Source: Candidatus Aminicenantota bacterium
GTDB lineage: Bacteria > Acidobacteriota > Aminicenantia > S016-38
Length of the DNA: 11,890 nucleotides
Reading direction: 5' to 3'
Assembly (NCBI GenBank): GCA_027062035.1
Contig: JAMOUL010000094.1
Span: 1 to 11,890 of the forward strand
This document shows positions 1 through 7,383 of this stretch, one piece after another (the first letter of the stretch is position 1; every line of letters begins with the position of its first letter). The position numbers and the translations under genes are program-made. The notes beneath the pieces are model-generated. The model did no database searches, had not been told where the DNA came from, and saw only the letters and a list, made by a program, of their open reading frames with translations.

Positions 1-506
1 TTGAGCTGGAGTTCTTTGAACAGGGAGTGGCTGCTGGGAATCTTCCTTACTATATTTCCTCTTCTATAATCCGTAAATTTCTGGAATTCCGGGACAGATT
101 CAAAGCCGGCTGTTTTCTTTTGCAACGGGAAGTTGCCATCAGATTTCTTTCCACCAGGGGAAGACAGGTAACTCCCCTTGCACTGCTTCTTCAAAATTAT
201 TACGAGGGCACCCTGAAATTCAATATTCCTCCAGGGGCCTTTTCGCCTCCACCAAAGGTAGAATCATCCTTCATTGTTTTTAAAAGGCGAACTTCCCCGC
301 TCTTTGACGTTCCCCTTGATAAATTTGAAAAATTCCTGAGAGTTGCATTTTCAAACAGACGTAAAACCCTGTTCAACAATCTCAGAAACGTTTATGACGA
401 AAACATGTTAAATTTTCCCCGGAAACTCAGGGTTGAAGAAATGGAACTTGGTGAATTTGTAAGGATATTTAGTGATATAATGGTAAATAATGAGGAAAAG
501 AGCTGA
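1..506 (+). CDS. rsmA: 16S rRNA adenine dimethyltransferase RsmA/KsgA, 3' part (5' end outside the window)
   Basis: This is the C-terminal part of KsgA/RsmA, which uses SAM to dimethylate the two adjacent adenines in the 3'-terminal helix 45 loop of 16S rRNA late in small-subunit assembly. The frame is open from base 3, and the first visible residues (ELEFFEQGVAAG) lead into the catalytic motif IV, NLPYYIS. The family signatures FSPPPKVESSF and AFSNRRKTLFNNL follow, and the C-terminal helical region ends with an EFVRIF segment. The Rossmann SAM-binding half (motifs I to III) lies upstream of the window. A GTG at 27 could be read as a start, but the reading frame and homology continue upstream of it, so the gene is cut rather than short. 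The usual YGxLSV stretch after motif V is replaced by VTPLALLLQ, an ordinary variation. The stop lies inside ftsK (17-nt overlap), which suggests co-transcription and translational coupling. The family assignment is very secure. Confidence 0.95.
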   Translation, partial: ELEFFEQGVAAGNLPYYISSSIIRKFLEFRDRFKAGCFLLQREVAIRFLSTRGRQVTPLALLLQNYYEGTLKFNIPPGAFSPPPKVESSFIVFKRRTSPLFDVPLDKFEKFLRVAFSNRRKTLFNNLRNVYDENMLNFPRKLRVEEMELGEFVRIFSDIMVNNEEKS

Positions 507-2547
507 ATTTCTTTTCATTTTTTTACTGGTAATCGTTGTTTTTCTTTCGGGCAGTCTTTTAAGTTTTTCTCCTGACCAATTAACATCACTGGAAGGAAAT
601 ATCTTTGGAACCCTTGGAATAAAAACAGCAAATCTTCTACTCCAGATATTTGGATATGCTTCCATTGCCCTGATAGTATTTCTTGCTCTATGGATGAGCT
701 TTGTATGGAGGGAAGAGAAACTCTGGACAATCCAGAGAATCGTTTCCGCTTTCCTTTTTACCGCTTCGTTTTCCATATTCTTTCAGGTGTTTTTTAAAGG
801 CGGTGTATACGAACCCGGTGGCACTGTAGGGGAAGTCTTCAGGCAGGGGCTATCATCCACCCTGGGCGCACCAGGGCTGGTTCTTCTGTCCTTTCTCTTA
901 CTTATCCTTTCCCTTTATTCCTTTTCCAATTTCTCCCTTAGAAGAAGCGTGGAATATCTTAAAAGAATCTTTGACTTTCTGTTTTCCACAGTGGAATTCA
1001 GGGTAAAGGTAAGGGAGATAAAAAGTAAACCCCGTCCATTAAGGGAAACAAAACCTGCGAAAGAAAAACAAGTGAGAAAGCCAGTGGAACCGACCCTCTT
1101 TCCTGCAGAACCAATAAAGGAAATCCCCATTGAGTTCCTGAAGGCTCCTACCAGAGAATTTCAGGCTACAGAAGAGGAAATAAAAAGAAACAGTGAAACC
1201 ATAGAAAGGAAATTAATGGAATTCGGAATAAAGGGTAAGGTTGTTAGGGCAAACACAGGACCGGTAATCACTGTTTACGAGTTTTTGCCAGAGCCAGGGG
1301 TAAGGGTATCCTTTGTGGTTAACCTATTCGATGATCTCGCACTTGCATTAGGAGTGGAGGCAGTAAGAATAGCCCGCATCCCTGGAAAAACCACTATAGG
1401 CATAGAGGTTCCCAACCGGAGAAGAACTACCATATATCTCAGGGAGATTCTGGAGTCGGAAAAATTCAGGTTCTCCCCCTCCCCTCTGACCCTCGCTATA
1501 GGAAAAAATGTGGACGGTTCCCCATTTGTGGTGGACCTTCGTCCATTCCCCCACCTTCTTATAGGCGGAGCCACAGGAATGGGCAAAAGCGTTGCCATGA
1601 ACTCCATGATTCTTTCCCTTATGTTTAAATCATCTCCTGATGAAGTCAAATTTATCCTTATAGATCCCAAAAGGGTGGAATTTTCCCTTTATGACGGAAT
1701 TCCTTATCTTCTTACCCCTGTTATTACAGACCCGGACAAGGCTATAAAAGCCCTGGAGTGGGCGGTACGTGAAATGGATAGAAGGCTTAAAATCTTCTCT
1801 GAGCACAGGGTAAGAAATCTGGGACAGTACAGAAAAATGGTCTCCACCCTCAAAAACAAAGAAGGAGTGGAAGACCTACCATATATTGTCATTTTCATAG
1901 ATGAGCTTTCGAATCTCATGTTAACGGCTCCAAAGGAAATAGAATTTTACCTTACCCGTCTCTCTCAGGAAGCCAGAGCTCCTGGCATTCACCTTATATT
2001 CGCAACCCAGAGACCCTCCACTGATGTTATAACCGGAACCATAAAAAATAATTTTCCTGCAAGGCTTGCGCTGGGGGTTCCTTCCCGTCACGACTCAAGA
2101 ACCATTCTCGGAAGTGAAGGAGCGGAAAAACTTTTAAACAGTGGTGATATGCTTTTTAAGTCTCCAAGTACATCCATTCTTAGAAGGGTTCACGGCGCAT
2201 ATGTCAGTGAAGAAGAAGTGGAAAGGGTTGTTGAATTCCTGAAGATGAGTTCAGCTCCACAGTACAGGGACATCTTCTCCGAATTAAAAAGAAAAAGAAA
2301 GGGAATATATGGTCCCATAGGAGGCGAAGACATTTACAGAAAGGCTCTAAAACTTGTTCTTACCACAGGAAACACTTCGGCTACATTCCTTCAGAGAAGG
2401 CTTAAAATAGGGTTCCCCAGGGCTTCAAGGCTACTCGACCAGATGGAAGAAGAGGGCATTCTCTCTCCAATGGATGAAAACAAAAAGAGAAAAATTCTGG
2501 TGGATCCAATGGAACTCCTTAAATCAATAGAGGAGGAAGAAGAATGA
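490..2547 (+). CDS. ftsK: DNA translocase FtsK/SpoIIIE
   Basis: This 685-residue septum-anchored, ATP-driven dsDNA pump clears or segregates chromosome termini during division. Four hydrophobic segments (about residues 7-26, 47-72, 82-101 and 125-146) form the membrane domain. A Lys/Pro-rich linker of only about 50 residues (about 165-215) follows, much shorter than in E. coli FtsK. The alpha/beta motor then has Walker A GATGMGKS (360-367, with Met where Ser is common: GTTGSGKS), Walker B IVIFIDE (D471, E472), the conserved GIHLIFATQRPSTDVITG block, and LLNSGDMLF. A C-terminal winged-helix gamma domain (about 612-665, with LQRRLKIGFPRASRLLDQME) would recognise KOPS-like polar DNA sequences and contact XerD. 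Its length is in the SpoIIIE range. The ATG at 490 is the first possible start, because an in-frame TAA lies two codons upstream at 484-486; the Shine-Dalgarno sequence is weak, fitting coupling to rsmA. The next gene starts within the stop codon. Confidence 0.97.
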   Translation: MRKRAEFLFIFLLVIVVFLSGSLLSFSPDQLTSLEGNIFGTLGIKTANLLLQIFGYASIALIVFLALWMSFVWREEKLWTIQRIVSAFLFTASFSIFFQVFFKGGVYEPGGTVGEVFRQGLSSTLGAPGLVLLSFLLLILSLYSFSNFSLRRSVEYLKRIFDFLFSTVEFRVKVREIKSKPRPLRETKPAKEKQVRKPVEPTLFPAEPIKEIPIEFLKAPTREFQATEEEIKRNSETIERKLMEFGIKGKVVRANTGPVITVYEFLPEPGVRVSFVVNLFDDLALALGVEAVRIARIPGKTTIGIEVPNRRRTTIYLREILESEKFRFSPSPLTLAIGKNVDGSPFVVDLRPFPHLLIGGATGMGKSVAMNSMILSLMFKSSPDEVKFILIDPKRVEFSLYDGIPYLLTPVITDPDKAIKALEWAVREMDRRLKIFSEHRVRNLGQYRKMVSTLKNKEGVEDLPYIVIFIDELSNLMLTAPKEIEFYLTRLSQEARAPGIHLIFATQRPSTDVITGTIKNNFPARLALGVPSRHDSRTILGSEGAEKLLNSGDMLFKSPSTSILRRVHGAYVSEEEVERVVEFLKMSSAPQYRDIFSELKRKRKGIYGPIGGEDIYRKALKLVLTTGNTSATFLQRRLKIGFPRASRLLDQMEEEGILSPMDENKKRKILVDPMELLKSIEEEEE

Positions 2548-4415
2548 GAAAGGCTCTGAGTTTACTTTTTCTAAGCTTATTTCTCATTTCTCAAGCGGAG
2601 GATAAGTTTCCATTCCATTATCTTTTGTGGGAAAAACAAACGGAGTTTAGAAAAAGCGGAGCTTCTTTTTCTACCATTCATCAGATAATAAAGATCAATT
2701 CCCTCGAAGGAGCCCGACGCTTTTCTGTCCTGAGTCTCTCCTACGACCCTGCAACAACAGGGGTTAAATTTATACATGTAAAAATCAAAAAGAAAAACGG
2801 TGAAATTAAAAATATAAATTTAAAGAGCATAAAAGACCTTCCCATGCCAGCACGTCTGATCTTCTGGAACCAGCGACACAAGGTTATAAACCTGAGGAAT
2901 CTTTCTCCCGGGGATATCATTGACTTCAAATATAAAACATGGGGTTTTAAAATTGCCTATCTTGAAAATTCACAGGAAGAAAGGGAAATAGTTCCTCCTT
3001 TGAGAGGGCATTTTTACGATATAGTATATTTTTCCAGTTATTATCCGATCAGGCTGAAAAGGTACATATTGAAAGGTCCTGCCAGTGTTCAGCTTTCATA
3101 TGAGGTTTTTAACGGAAATCTCAGAGTTGCAAAGAAGATAAATGGGAAATATGCATTTTATGTATGGGAAAAACCCAATATCACTCCCCTGAAAAAGGAA
3201 CCACTTATGCCCTCCTTTTCCGATGTAGCAGAAAAACTGATTGTTTCTTCCCTTCATGACTGGCGGGTAAAATCCAGATGGTTTTTCAATGTATCCGAAC
3301 CTTCACTGCGACCTGATGGGAACCTTAGAAAGCTGGTGAGAAAACTCATTAAGGGCACCAAAAACAGGGAAAAAATGATATTTATACTCACCCACTGGGT
3401 AGCTCAGAACATCCGATATCTGGGTTTGTGGCTGGGACCGGAGGAAGGTTACACTCCGAATCCTGCTCCATTCACATTGTGGGCAAGAGCTGGCGTTTGT
3501 AAAGACAAGGCAGCCCTTCTTACTTCCATGTTAAGGGTTGCAGGATTTCCAGCCTTTCAGGTAATGACAGAAGCCGGCTCAAGGGTGGAAAATATTGTCG
3601 CGGATCAGTTTAACCATTCTGTCACAGCCATAAAAACGGAAAACGGTTTTCGTCTACTTGACCCAACCTGGGCACCTCACAGCAGGGAACTATGGTCATC
3701 AATGGAACAACTTCAGGACTATCTGGTAGGAACTCCCAACGGAGAAGTACTGATGAGAACCCCACCCTTTCCGGCCGAAAGGAACTACATGAGGATAAAA
3801 CTGAAGGGAAAAATTTCAGGAAACTCTCTTATTGGGGTCCTTTTGATAAATACGGATAACCACTATGATACGAGGTTTAGAAGAAGGATAAACAGAGTTC
3901 CTTCTTTAAAAAACAACTCAGTATTTTATGAGCTTGCCTATGATATTTCTCCTTTTACTCGTATAAAGAGTATAAAACGAATTAACACCCTGGATTTTGA
4001 AAAGCCCCTTTATGCAAGAATAAAGTTTGAAGCTCCTTATTATGTGAAGAATGAGTATTTTTTCCCACCCCTTTCTTCCTTTCCTCCAACGATTTTTAAC
4101 GAATTTTTAAAGGTAAAACCCTATAAAAAAAGAAATTTTTATCTGAAATTATCAAATACAAGGGATATTACAATGGAAGAGGAAATCAGCATACCCAGAG
4201 GAACCATTGTAGAAAAAATTCCTGACAAAATTGTAAAAACCAGCCGTGATGCTGATTTAAAAATAGAATTCTGGACCTCCGGAAGAAAAATAGGAGCAAG
4301 ATACAGACTTATAATCAAAAATAAACTCATTAAAGACCTTTCAGGTTTCAATAAACTATTAAAGGCACTGCAAAGGGCCAGAAGAAGCTTTTTCATTCTA
4401 AAAAAAGGGAGGTAA
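2544..4415 (+). CDS. Secreted DUF3857/transglutaminase-like protein with intact triad
   Basis: This 623-residue protein is predicted to be exported. A short signal peptide (residues 1-18, basic MRK, then a Leu/Phe-rich core, cleavage after SQA) precedes a DUF3857-like beta domain (about 25-215). A transglutaminase-like cysteine-protease fold follows (about 255-400): C319 in GVCKDKAALL, H358 in FNHSV and D373 in LLDPTW form the expected Cys-His-Asp triad. The preceding NIRYLGLWLGPEEGYTPNPA segment is typical of DUF3857-linked domains. The rest (about 410-623) is a beta-rich C-terminal domain with no C-terminal membrane anchor. Such folds cleave or transfer amide bonds; the substrate is unknown, and an envelope protein or peptidoglycan peptide is plausible. 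The start is well supported by a GAGGAGG Shine-Dalgarno (2530-2536), and its ATGA overlaps the ftsK stop. A related but triad-less protein follows after 3 nt. Domain identity is strong; the biological role is unassigned. Confidence 0.9.
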   Translation: MRKALSLLFLSLFLISQAEDKFPFHYLLWEKQTEFRKSGASFSTIHQIIKINSLEGARRFSVLSLSYDPATTGVKFIHVKIKKKNGEIKNINLKSIKDLPMPARLIFWNQRHKVINLRNLSPGDIIDFKYKTWGFKIAYLENSQEEREIVPPLRGHFYDIVYFSSYYPIRLKRYILKGPASVQLSYEVFNGNLRVAKKINGKYAFYVWEKPNITPLKKEPLMPSFSDVAEKLIVSSLHDWRVKSRWFFNVSEPSLRPDGNLRKLVRKLIKGTKNREKMIFILTHWVAQNIRYLGLWLGPEEGYTPNPAPFTLWARAGVCKDKAALLTSMLRVAGFPAFQVMTEAGSRVENIVADQFNHSVTAIKTENGFRLLDPTWAPHSRELWSSMEQLQDYLVGTPNGEVLMRTPPFPAERNYMRIKLKGKISGNSLIGVLLINTDNHYDTRFRRRINRVPSLKNNSVFYELAYDISPFTRIKSIKRINTLDFEKPLYARIKFEAPYYVKNEYFFPPLSSFPPTIFNEFLKVKPYKKRNFYLKLSNTRDITMEEEISIPRGTIVEKIPDKIVKTSRDADLKIEFWTSGRKIGARYRLIIKNKLIKDLSGFNKLLKALQRARRSFFILKKGR

Positions 4416-4418
4416 GTA

Positions 4419-6077
4419 ATGTATACAAGAAAAATTGCGTTGATACTGACATTTACCCTTTGTCTCCTATCAGCCGATGCAATAGTTCGCAAGGAAATTC
4501 ATACCTACAAAAAAACAGAAAACGGCTATATACTGGAATTTACCAGAACCATGAAGAGACTGAGCGAATTTTCAAGGACATACTGGGCAGATCCAAGGAT
4601 CCTGGTGGAAAAGGGTCAGGTTTTCAAGATAAAAGCTGCCTACACTGTAAATTCCCGGGGGCAAAAAATAGATGTTCCTGCCACAGGTATTCATACTTTA
4701 ACCCCGGCAGGGTTACAAAAATACCCCTATTTCTCTTTTTTAATGGAAAAGACCATAAACTTCCTCGGGATAGATCTACCCTCCGAATCCACTCTGTCCT
4801 ACACGCTTTCTGTAGAAGGCGAACCTGTGGACGAAACCTTCCACCTGGGAGAACCTGCCTTTTCAAAGGAAAAAACATGGAAATTCTTCAATTTTAAAGG
4901 GGTATTCTTCGATGCCCCGGGAGAGAATCCCGAGATAAATAACGTTCAAATAGGAGAAAACAAGGGTATCCAGGTAAGATTCAAGGATATCCCACCATAT
5001 CCCTACGAACCCCACCAACTTCCATCTGAAGTTTTTATCGTCTCCACAAGGAATGGATGGAAAGAGCTTGGAAGTGAACTCAATGCAATTTTTGCCCAGG
5101 AAGAAGGATTAAGCGACAAAAGCCTGTCGCTTATCACAGGAAAGGATGCCTATTCCATTTTAACCAGCGTTAAACAGCTGATTTCAAGGGTGAAAATACC
5201 CATTAAATATTCAATATTTAAAGCAAGAAGCGGAGAAGAAGCCTTTGCTACCAGATATGCCAGTCAGGCTGAGATGGCCCTGATTCTTATGGATATATAT
5301 ACTGCCAGGGGCTACAAAGCTCTACCATTTCTAATTGCCTCTACAGATAGGTTTAGCGAAAGGGTCCCTGCTGTCAGTCAATTCGAAGATGCAGGAGTTT
5401 ATCTACCGGACCTGGAACTGTACATTACTTCTGATTTAATCCCAAGAAAAACTTTTAATAATAAGGTTTTGTATGTTCTTCTCCCCTCCCCGCATTTCAT
5501 GCGATTTCCGGTTATGAAAACTTCAGATAAACAAGTTAACATTATTGTTAAAATAACAGAACAAAAAATTCAGGGAGAAATTTCCGCAAGGGGTAATTTC
5601 CTTCTATTCGGAGACGCTTCTTCGCTGGCCAGAAAAATCCTGAGCAAAGCTGGATTGTCTGCAAAGATTACCTTTGCTAATCTGACCGGGCAGAAACTCA
5701 CTTTTTCAGGAGAACTTGTCAGGACCGGTGACACCATCAAAATACGTCCTGACCTTAAACTTCTTCCAGAAGATGCGGGCACCTTCGCACTCCCCAGAAT
5801 AACTCCCATTGATTTGAAAGAGCCCTTTGATGTAAACCTTAAAATAATCCTGAGCACACAGGGGAACATCATTTACATACCCCCTGACTTTACAATAACC
5901 AACTCCACAGGAAAATTTGTTGTTAAATCTACAAAAACAGGAAACGGAGCAGAAATTACTTACAGGGTTTCGGTAAATAAAGGGGTTATCTCGCCTGAAG
6001 AAGCTGAAAACCTGAAGAATATCTGGGCTGCCTCAAGGGATAAAGGTACAACCTACATCATATATCTTTCAAAATAA
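4419..6077 (+). CDS. Secreted DUF3857/transglutaminase-fold protein, probably catalytically dead
   Basis: This 552-residue protein has a signal peptide (about 1-21, ending SADA) and a DUF3857-like N-terminal beta domain (about 24-210; compare TRTMKRLSEFSRTYWADPR and GIHTLTPAGL). A degenerate transglutaminase-like region follows (about 240-345), then a beta-rich C-terminal domain ending in the GVISPEEAENLKNIW helix usual at the end of DUF3857 proteins. Aligned by eye to the preceding gene, the catalytic Cys position is S282 (RYASQAEMALIL against GVCKDKAALLTS), the His position is D324 (QFEDAG against FNHSV), and no LLDP aspartate is recognisable near ELYITSDL. It is therefore likely a non-catalytic paralogue, perhaps a binding partner or regulator of its neighbour; that role is inference. 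A GGGAGGT Shine-Dalgarno (4407-4413) spans the upstream stop and supports the ATG. The 3' end overlaps purA on the other strand by 20 bp. Overall fold assignment is moderately secure. Confidence 0.85.
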   Translation: MYTRKIALILTFTLCLLSADAIVRKEIHTYKKTENGYILEFTRTMKRLSEFSRTYWADPRILVEKGQVFKIKAAYTVNSRGQKIDVPATGIHTLTPAGLQKYPYFSFLMEKTINFLGIDLPSESTLSYTLSVEGEPVDETFHLGEPAFSKEKTWKFFNFKGVFFDAPGENPEINNVQIGENKGIQVRFKDIPPYPYEPHQLPSEVFIVSTRNGWKELGSELNAIFAQEEGLSDKSLSLITGKDAYSILTSVKQLISRVKIPIKYSIFKARSGEEAFATRYASQAEMALILMDIYTARGYKALPFLIASTDRFSERVPAVSQFEDAGVYLPDLELYITSDLIPRKTFNNKVLYVLLPSPHFMRFPVMKTSDKQVNIIVKITEQKIQGEISARGNFLLFGDASSLARKILSKAGLSAKITFANLTGQKLTFSGELVRTGDTIKIRPDLKLLPEDAGTFALPRITPIDLKEPFDVNLKIILSTQGNIIYIPPDFTITNSTGKFVVKSTKTGNGAEITYRVSVNKGVISPEEAENLKNIWAASRDKGTTYIIYLSK

Positions 6078-7314
6078 TGGTTTCTTCCCTTGAAGGCCCT
6101 GTGGATATAAGCCATACATCTATTTCAAGGAAGTCCTTGATGAAGTTTATATAGTCCTTTGCCTCAACAGGAAGGTCCTTTATGTCGCTTACTCCCCTGG
6201 TGCTCTTTTTCCAGCCCTTAAAGGTTCTATATACCGGCTCCACCTCTTCCAGTATGTAAGGGTCAGGAAGATAGGATTCCATTATAGAGCCCCTGTGCTT
6301 ATACTGTACTGCCACCTTAATTTCATCCAGCTCATCAAGCACATCCAGTTTCATAAGGGCAAGAGCTGATATTCCATTAACTGTGGCTGAGTATTTCAGG
6401 GCAAAAAGGTCGAGCCATCCGCATCTTCGAGGCCTTCCCGTGGTTGCTCCAAACTCCCCTCCCTTACCTCTTATAAACTCCTGTAAACTACCCCTGATCT
6501 CTGTTGGAAAGGGACCGGCACCAACCCTTGTGGTGTAAAGCTTTGTAATACCAAGGACTTCATCTATGAACCTCGGGGATACTCCTGCACCGCTGCTTAC
6601 ACCTGCAGCGGATGAGTTGGAGGAGGTTACATAGGGATAAGTACCAAAATCTATATCAAGAAGCGTTCCCTGGGCTCCTTCAAAAAGTATGTTTTTACCT
6701 TCTTTTATAAAGAAATTTATGTAATGAACACTATCCACGCTTAAAGGTAATATATATTCCCCATACTCAAGTAGCTGGTCCAGTAATTCTTCCCTTTCAA
6801 CCTCAAAATCCATGTATTTCTCTGAAAATAGAACTTCAAGTTTTTCTTTTAGAATCTCCTTCCTCTCAAGATCTCCAACCCTTATACCCCTTCTTCCATA
6901 TTTATCCTCGTATGCGGGTCCAATTCCCTTTCCAGTGGTGCCTATCTTTCTACCCTTTCTCCTCTCTTCTGAGATTCTCTCTGCTTCTCTGTGTATCGGG
7001 AGTACTATATGGGCATTACGACTTATTTTAAGGTATCTTCTGACATCGATTCCGTTTTCCTCCAGAGCCTTTATCTCCTCCAGAAGGGTTGGAGGATGTA
7101 TAACAACCCCATTTCCGATAAGAGAGGGTATACCCCTTATGATGCCAGAAGGTATTGTATGAAGGATTATCTTCTTTTCTCCTGTTATAACAGTGTGTCC
7201 TGCATTTTCACCGCCCTGGAACCTGACCACCAGATGAAACTTTTTTGATAGAATATCTATTACCTTTCCTTTACCTTCGTCTCCCCACTGGGCACCAATT
7301 ACTACAAGATTCAT
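6058..7314 (-). CDS. purA: Adenylosuccinate synthetase PurA
   Basis: This cytoplasmic enzyme joins IMP and aspartate using GTP to give adenylosuccinate, the first committed step from IMP to AMP. Read from the ATG at 7314 it has 418 residues, close to the usual 420-430. Visible signatures are the N-terminal P-loop-like GAQWGDEGKGK (residues 7-17, catalytic D12), GGENAGHT (catalytic H40), IGTTGKGIGPAYEDKYGR, the IMP-binding FEGAQGTLLDIDFGTYPYVTSSN region, TTRVGAGPFPTE, and the Arg-rich GATTGRPRRCGW loop. No domain is missing. The frame stays open 12 codons upstream to a TTG at 7350, but homologues begin at the MNLVVIGAQWG start, and that upstream stretch reads well as a promoter. It is a single-gene unit, divergent from a trans-sulfuration gene and overlapping the 3' end of the upstream transglutaminase-like gene by 20 bp. 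No other purine genes lie in the window. Identification is very secure. Confidence 0.98.
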   Translation of the reverse strand: MNLVVIGAQWGDEGKGKVIDILSKKFHLVVRFQGGENAGHTVITGEKKIILHTIPSGIIRGIPSLIGNGVVIHPPTLLEEIKALEENGIDVRRYLKISRNAHIVLPIHREAERISEERRKGRKIGTTGKGIGPAYEDKYGRRGIRVGDLERKEILKEKLEVLFSEKYMDFEVEREELLDQLLEYGEYILPLSVDSVHYINFFIKEGKNILFEGAQGTLLDIDFGTYPYVTSSNSSAAGVSSGAGVSPRFIDEVLGITKLYTTRVGAGPFPTEIRGSLQEFIRGKGGEFGATTGRPRRCGWLDLFALKYSATVNGISALALMKLDVLDELDEIKVAVQYKHRGSIMESYLPDPYILEEVEPVYRTFKGWKKSTRGVSDIKDLPVEAKDYINFIKDFLEIDVWLISTGPSREETIILKDI

Positions 7315-7350
7315 GTTCAGAATTCTACCAGAATAACTTTTTTCCTTCAA
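7315..7350 (-). promoter_or_regulatory. Putative sigma-70-type purA promoter, possibly giving a leaderless mRNA
   Basis: Read on the minus strand there is TTGAAG (7350-7345, 4/6 match to TTGACA), exactly 17 nt, then TAGAAT (7327-7322, 5/6 match to TATAAT), then 7 nt to the purA ATG at 7314. A start site at the usual distance would fall on or next to the A of the ATG. No good Shine-Dalgarno precedes this ATG, which fits a leaderless transcript. This is pattern matching only, with no experimental support. Confidence 0.5.
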
Positions 7351-7357
7351 TCCGATT

Positions 7358-7366
7358 TGCTAAAAT
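7358..7366 (+). promoter_or_regulatory. Putative extended -10 promoter of the trans-sulfuration gene
   Basis: TGCTAAAAT fits an extended -10 element (TGn followed by TAAAAT, 5/6 to TATAAT). The region about 17 nt upstream is a T-run rather than a clear -35, as expected when an extended -10 compensates. A start about 7 nt downstream (about 7373) would give a leader of roughly 10 nt containing little more than the Shine-Dalgarno. The site lies back to back with the purA promoter in the 69-bp spacer between the two start codons. Confidence 0.4.
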
Positions 7367-7372
7367 ATCCAG

Positions 7373-7380
7373 AAGGAGGA
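7373..7380 (+). promoter_or_regulatory. Shine-Dalgarno that fixes the start of the trans-sulfuration gene
   Basis: AAGGAGGA lies 3 nt before the ATG at 7384. The frame is open further back to a TTG at 7357, but that start would place the ribosome site inside the gene and add nine residues absent from family N-termini. The ATG is therefore preferred. Confidence 0.8.
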
Positions 7381-7383
7381 ATC

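Noticed and set aside
1275..1670. Open frame of 131 codons on the minus strand opposite the ftsK motor domain
   Set aside because: It lies antisense to highly conserved FtsK sequence and has no recognisable domain or ribosome site.
4460..4897. Open frame of 145 codons in a second plus-strand frame inside the second transglutaminase-like gene
   Set aside because: The protein is Cys/Arg-rich low-quality sequence typical of an off-frame reading, and the main frame has a signal peptide and a strong ribosome site.
6125..6140. Inverted repeat TCAAGG-AAGT-CCTTGA just past the transglutaminase-like stop, as a terminator
   Set aside because: The stem is only 6 bp, has no U-tract after it, and lies inside the purA coding region; it is likely chance.
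7315..7350. Twelve-codon N-terminal extension of PurA from a TTG at 7350
   Set aside because: Family members start at MNLVVIGAQWG-like sequence, there is no ribosome site for the TTG, and the stretch reads better as -35/-10 promoter elements.
7357..7383. TTG start nine codons upstream for the trans-sulfuration enzyme
   Set aside because: It would bury the strong AAGGAGGA ribosome site inside the gene, and the added residues are not family-like.
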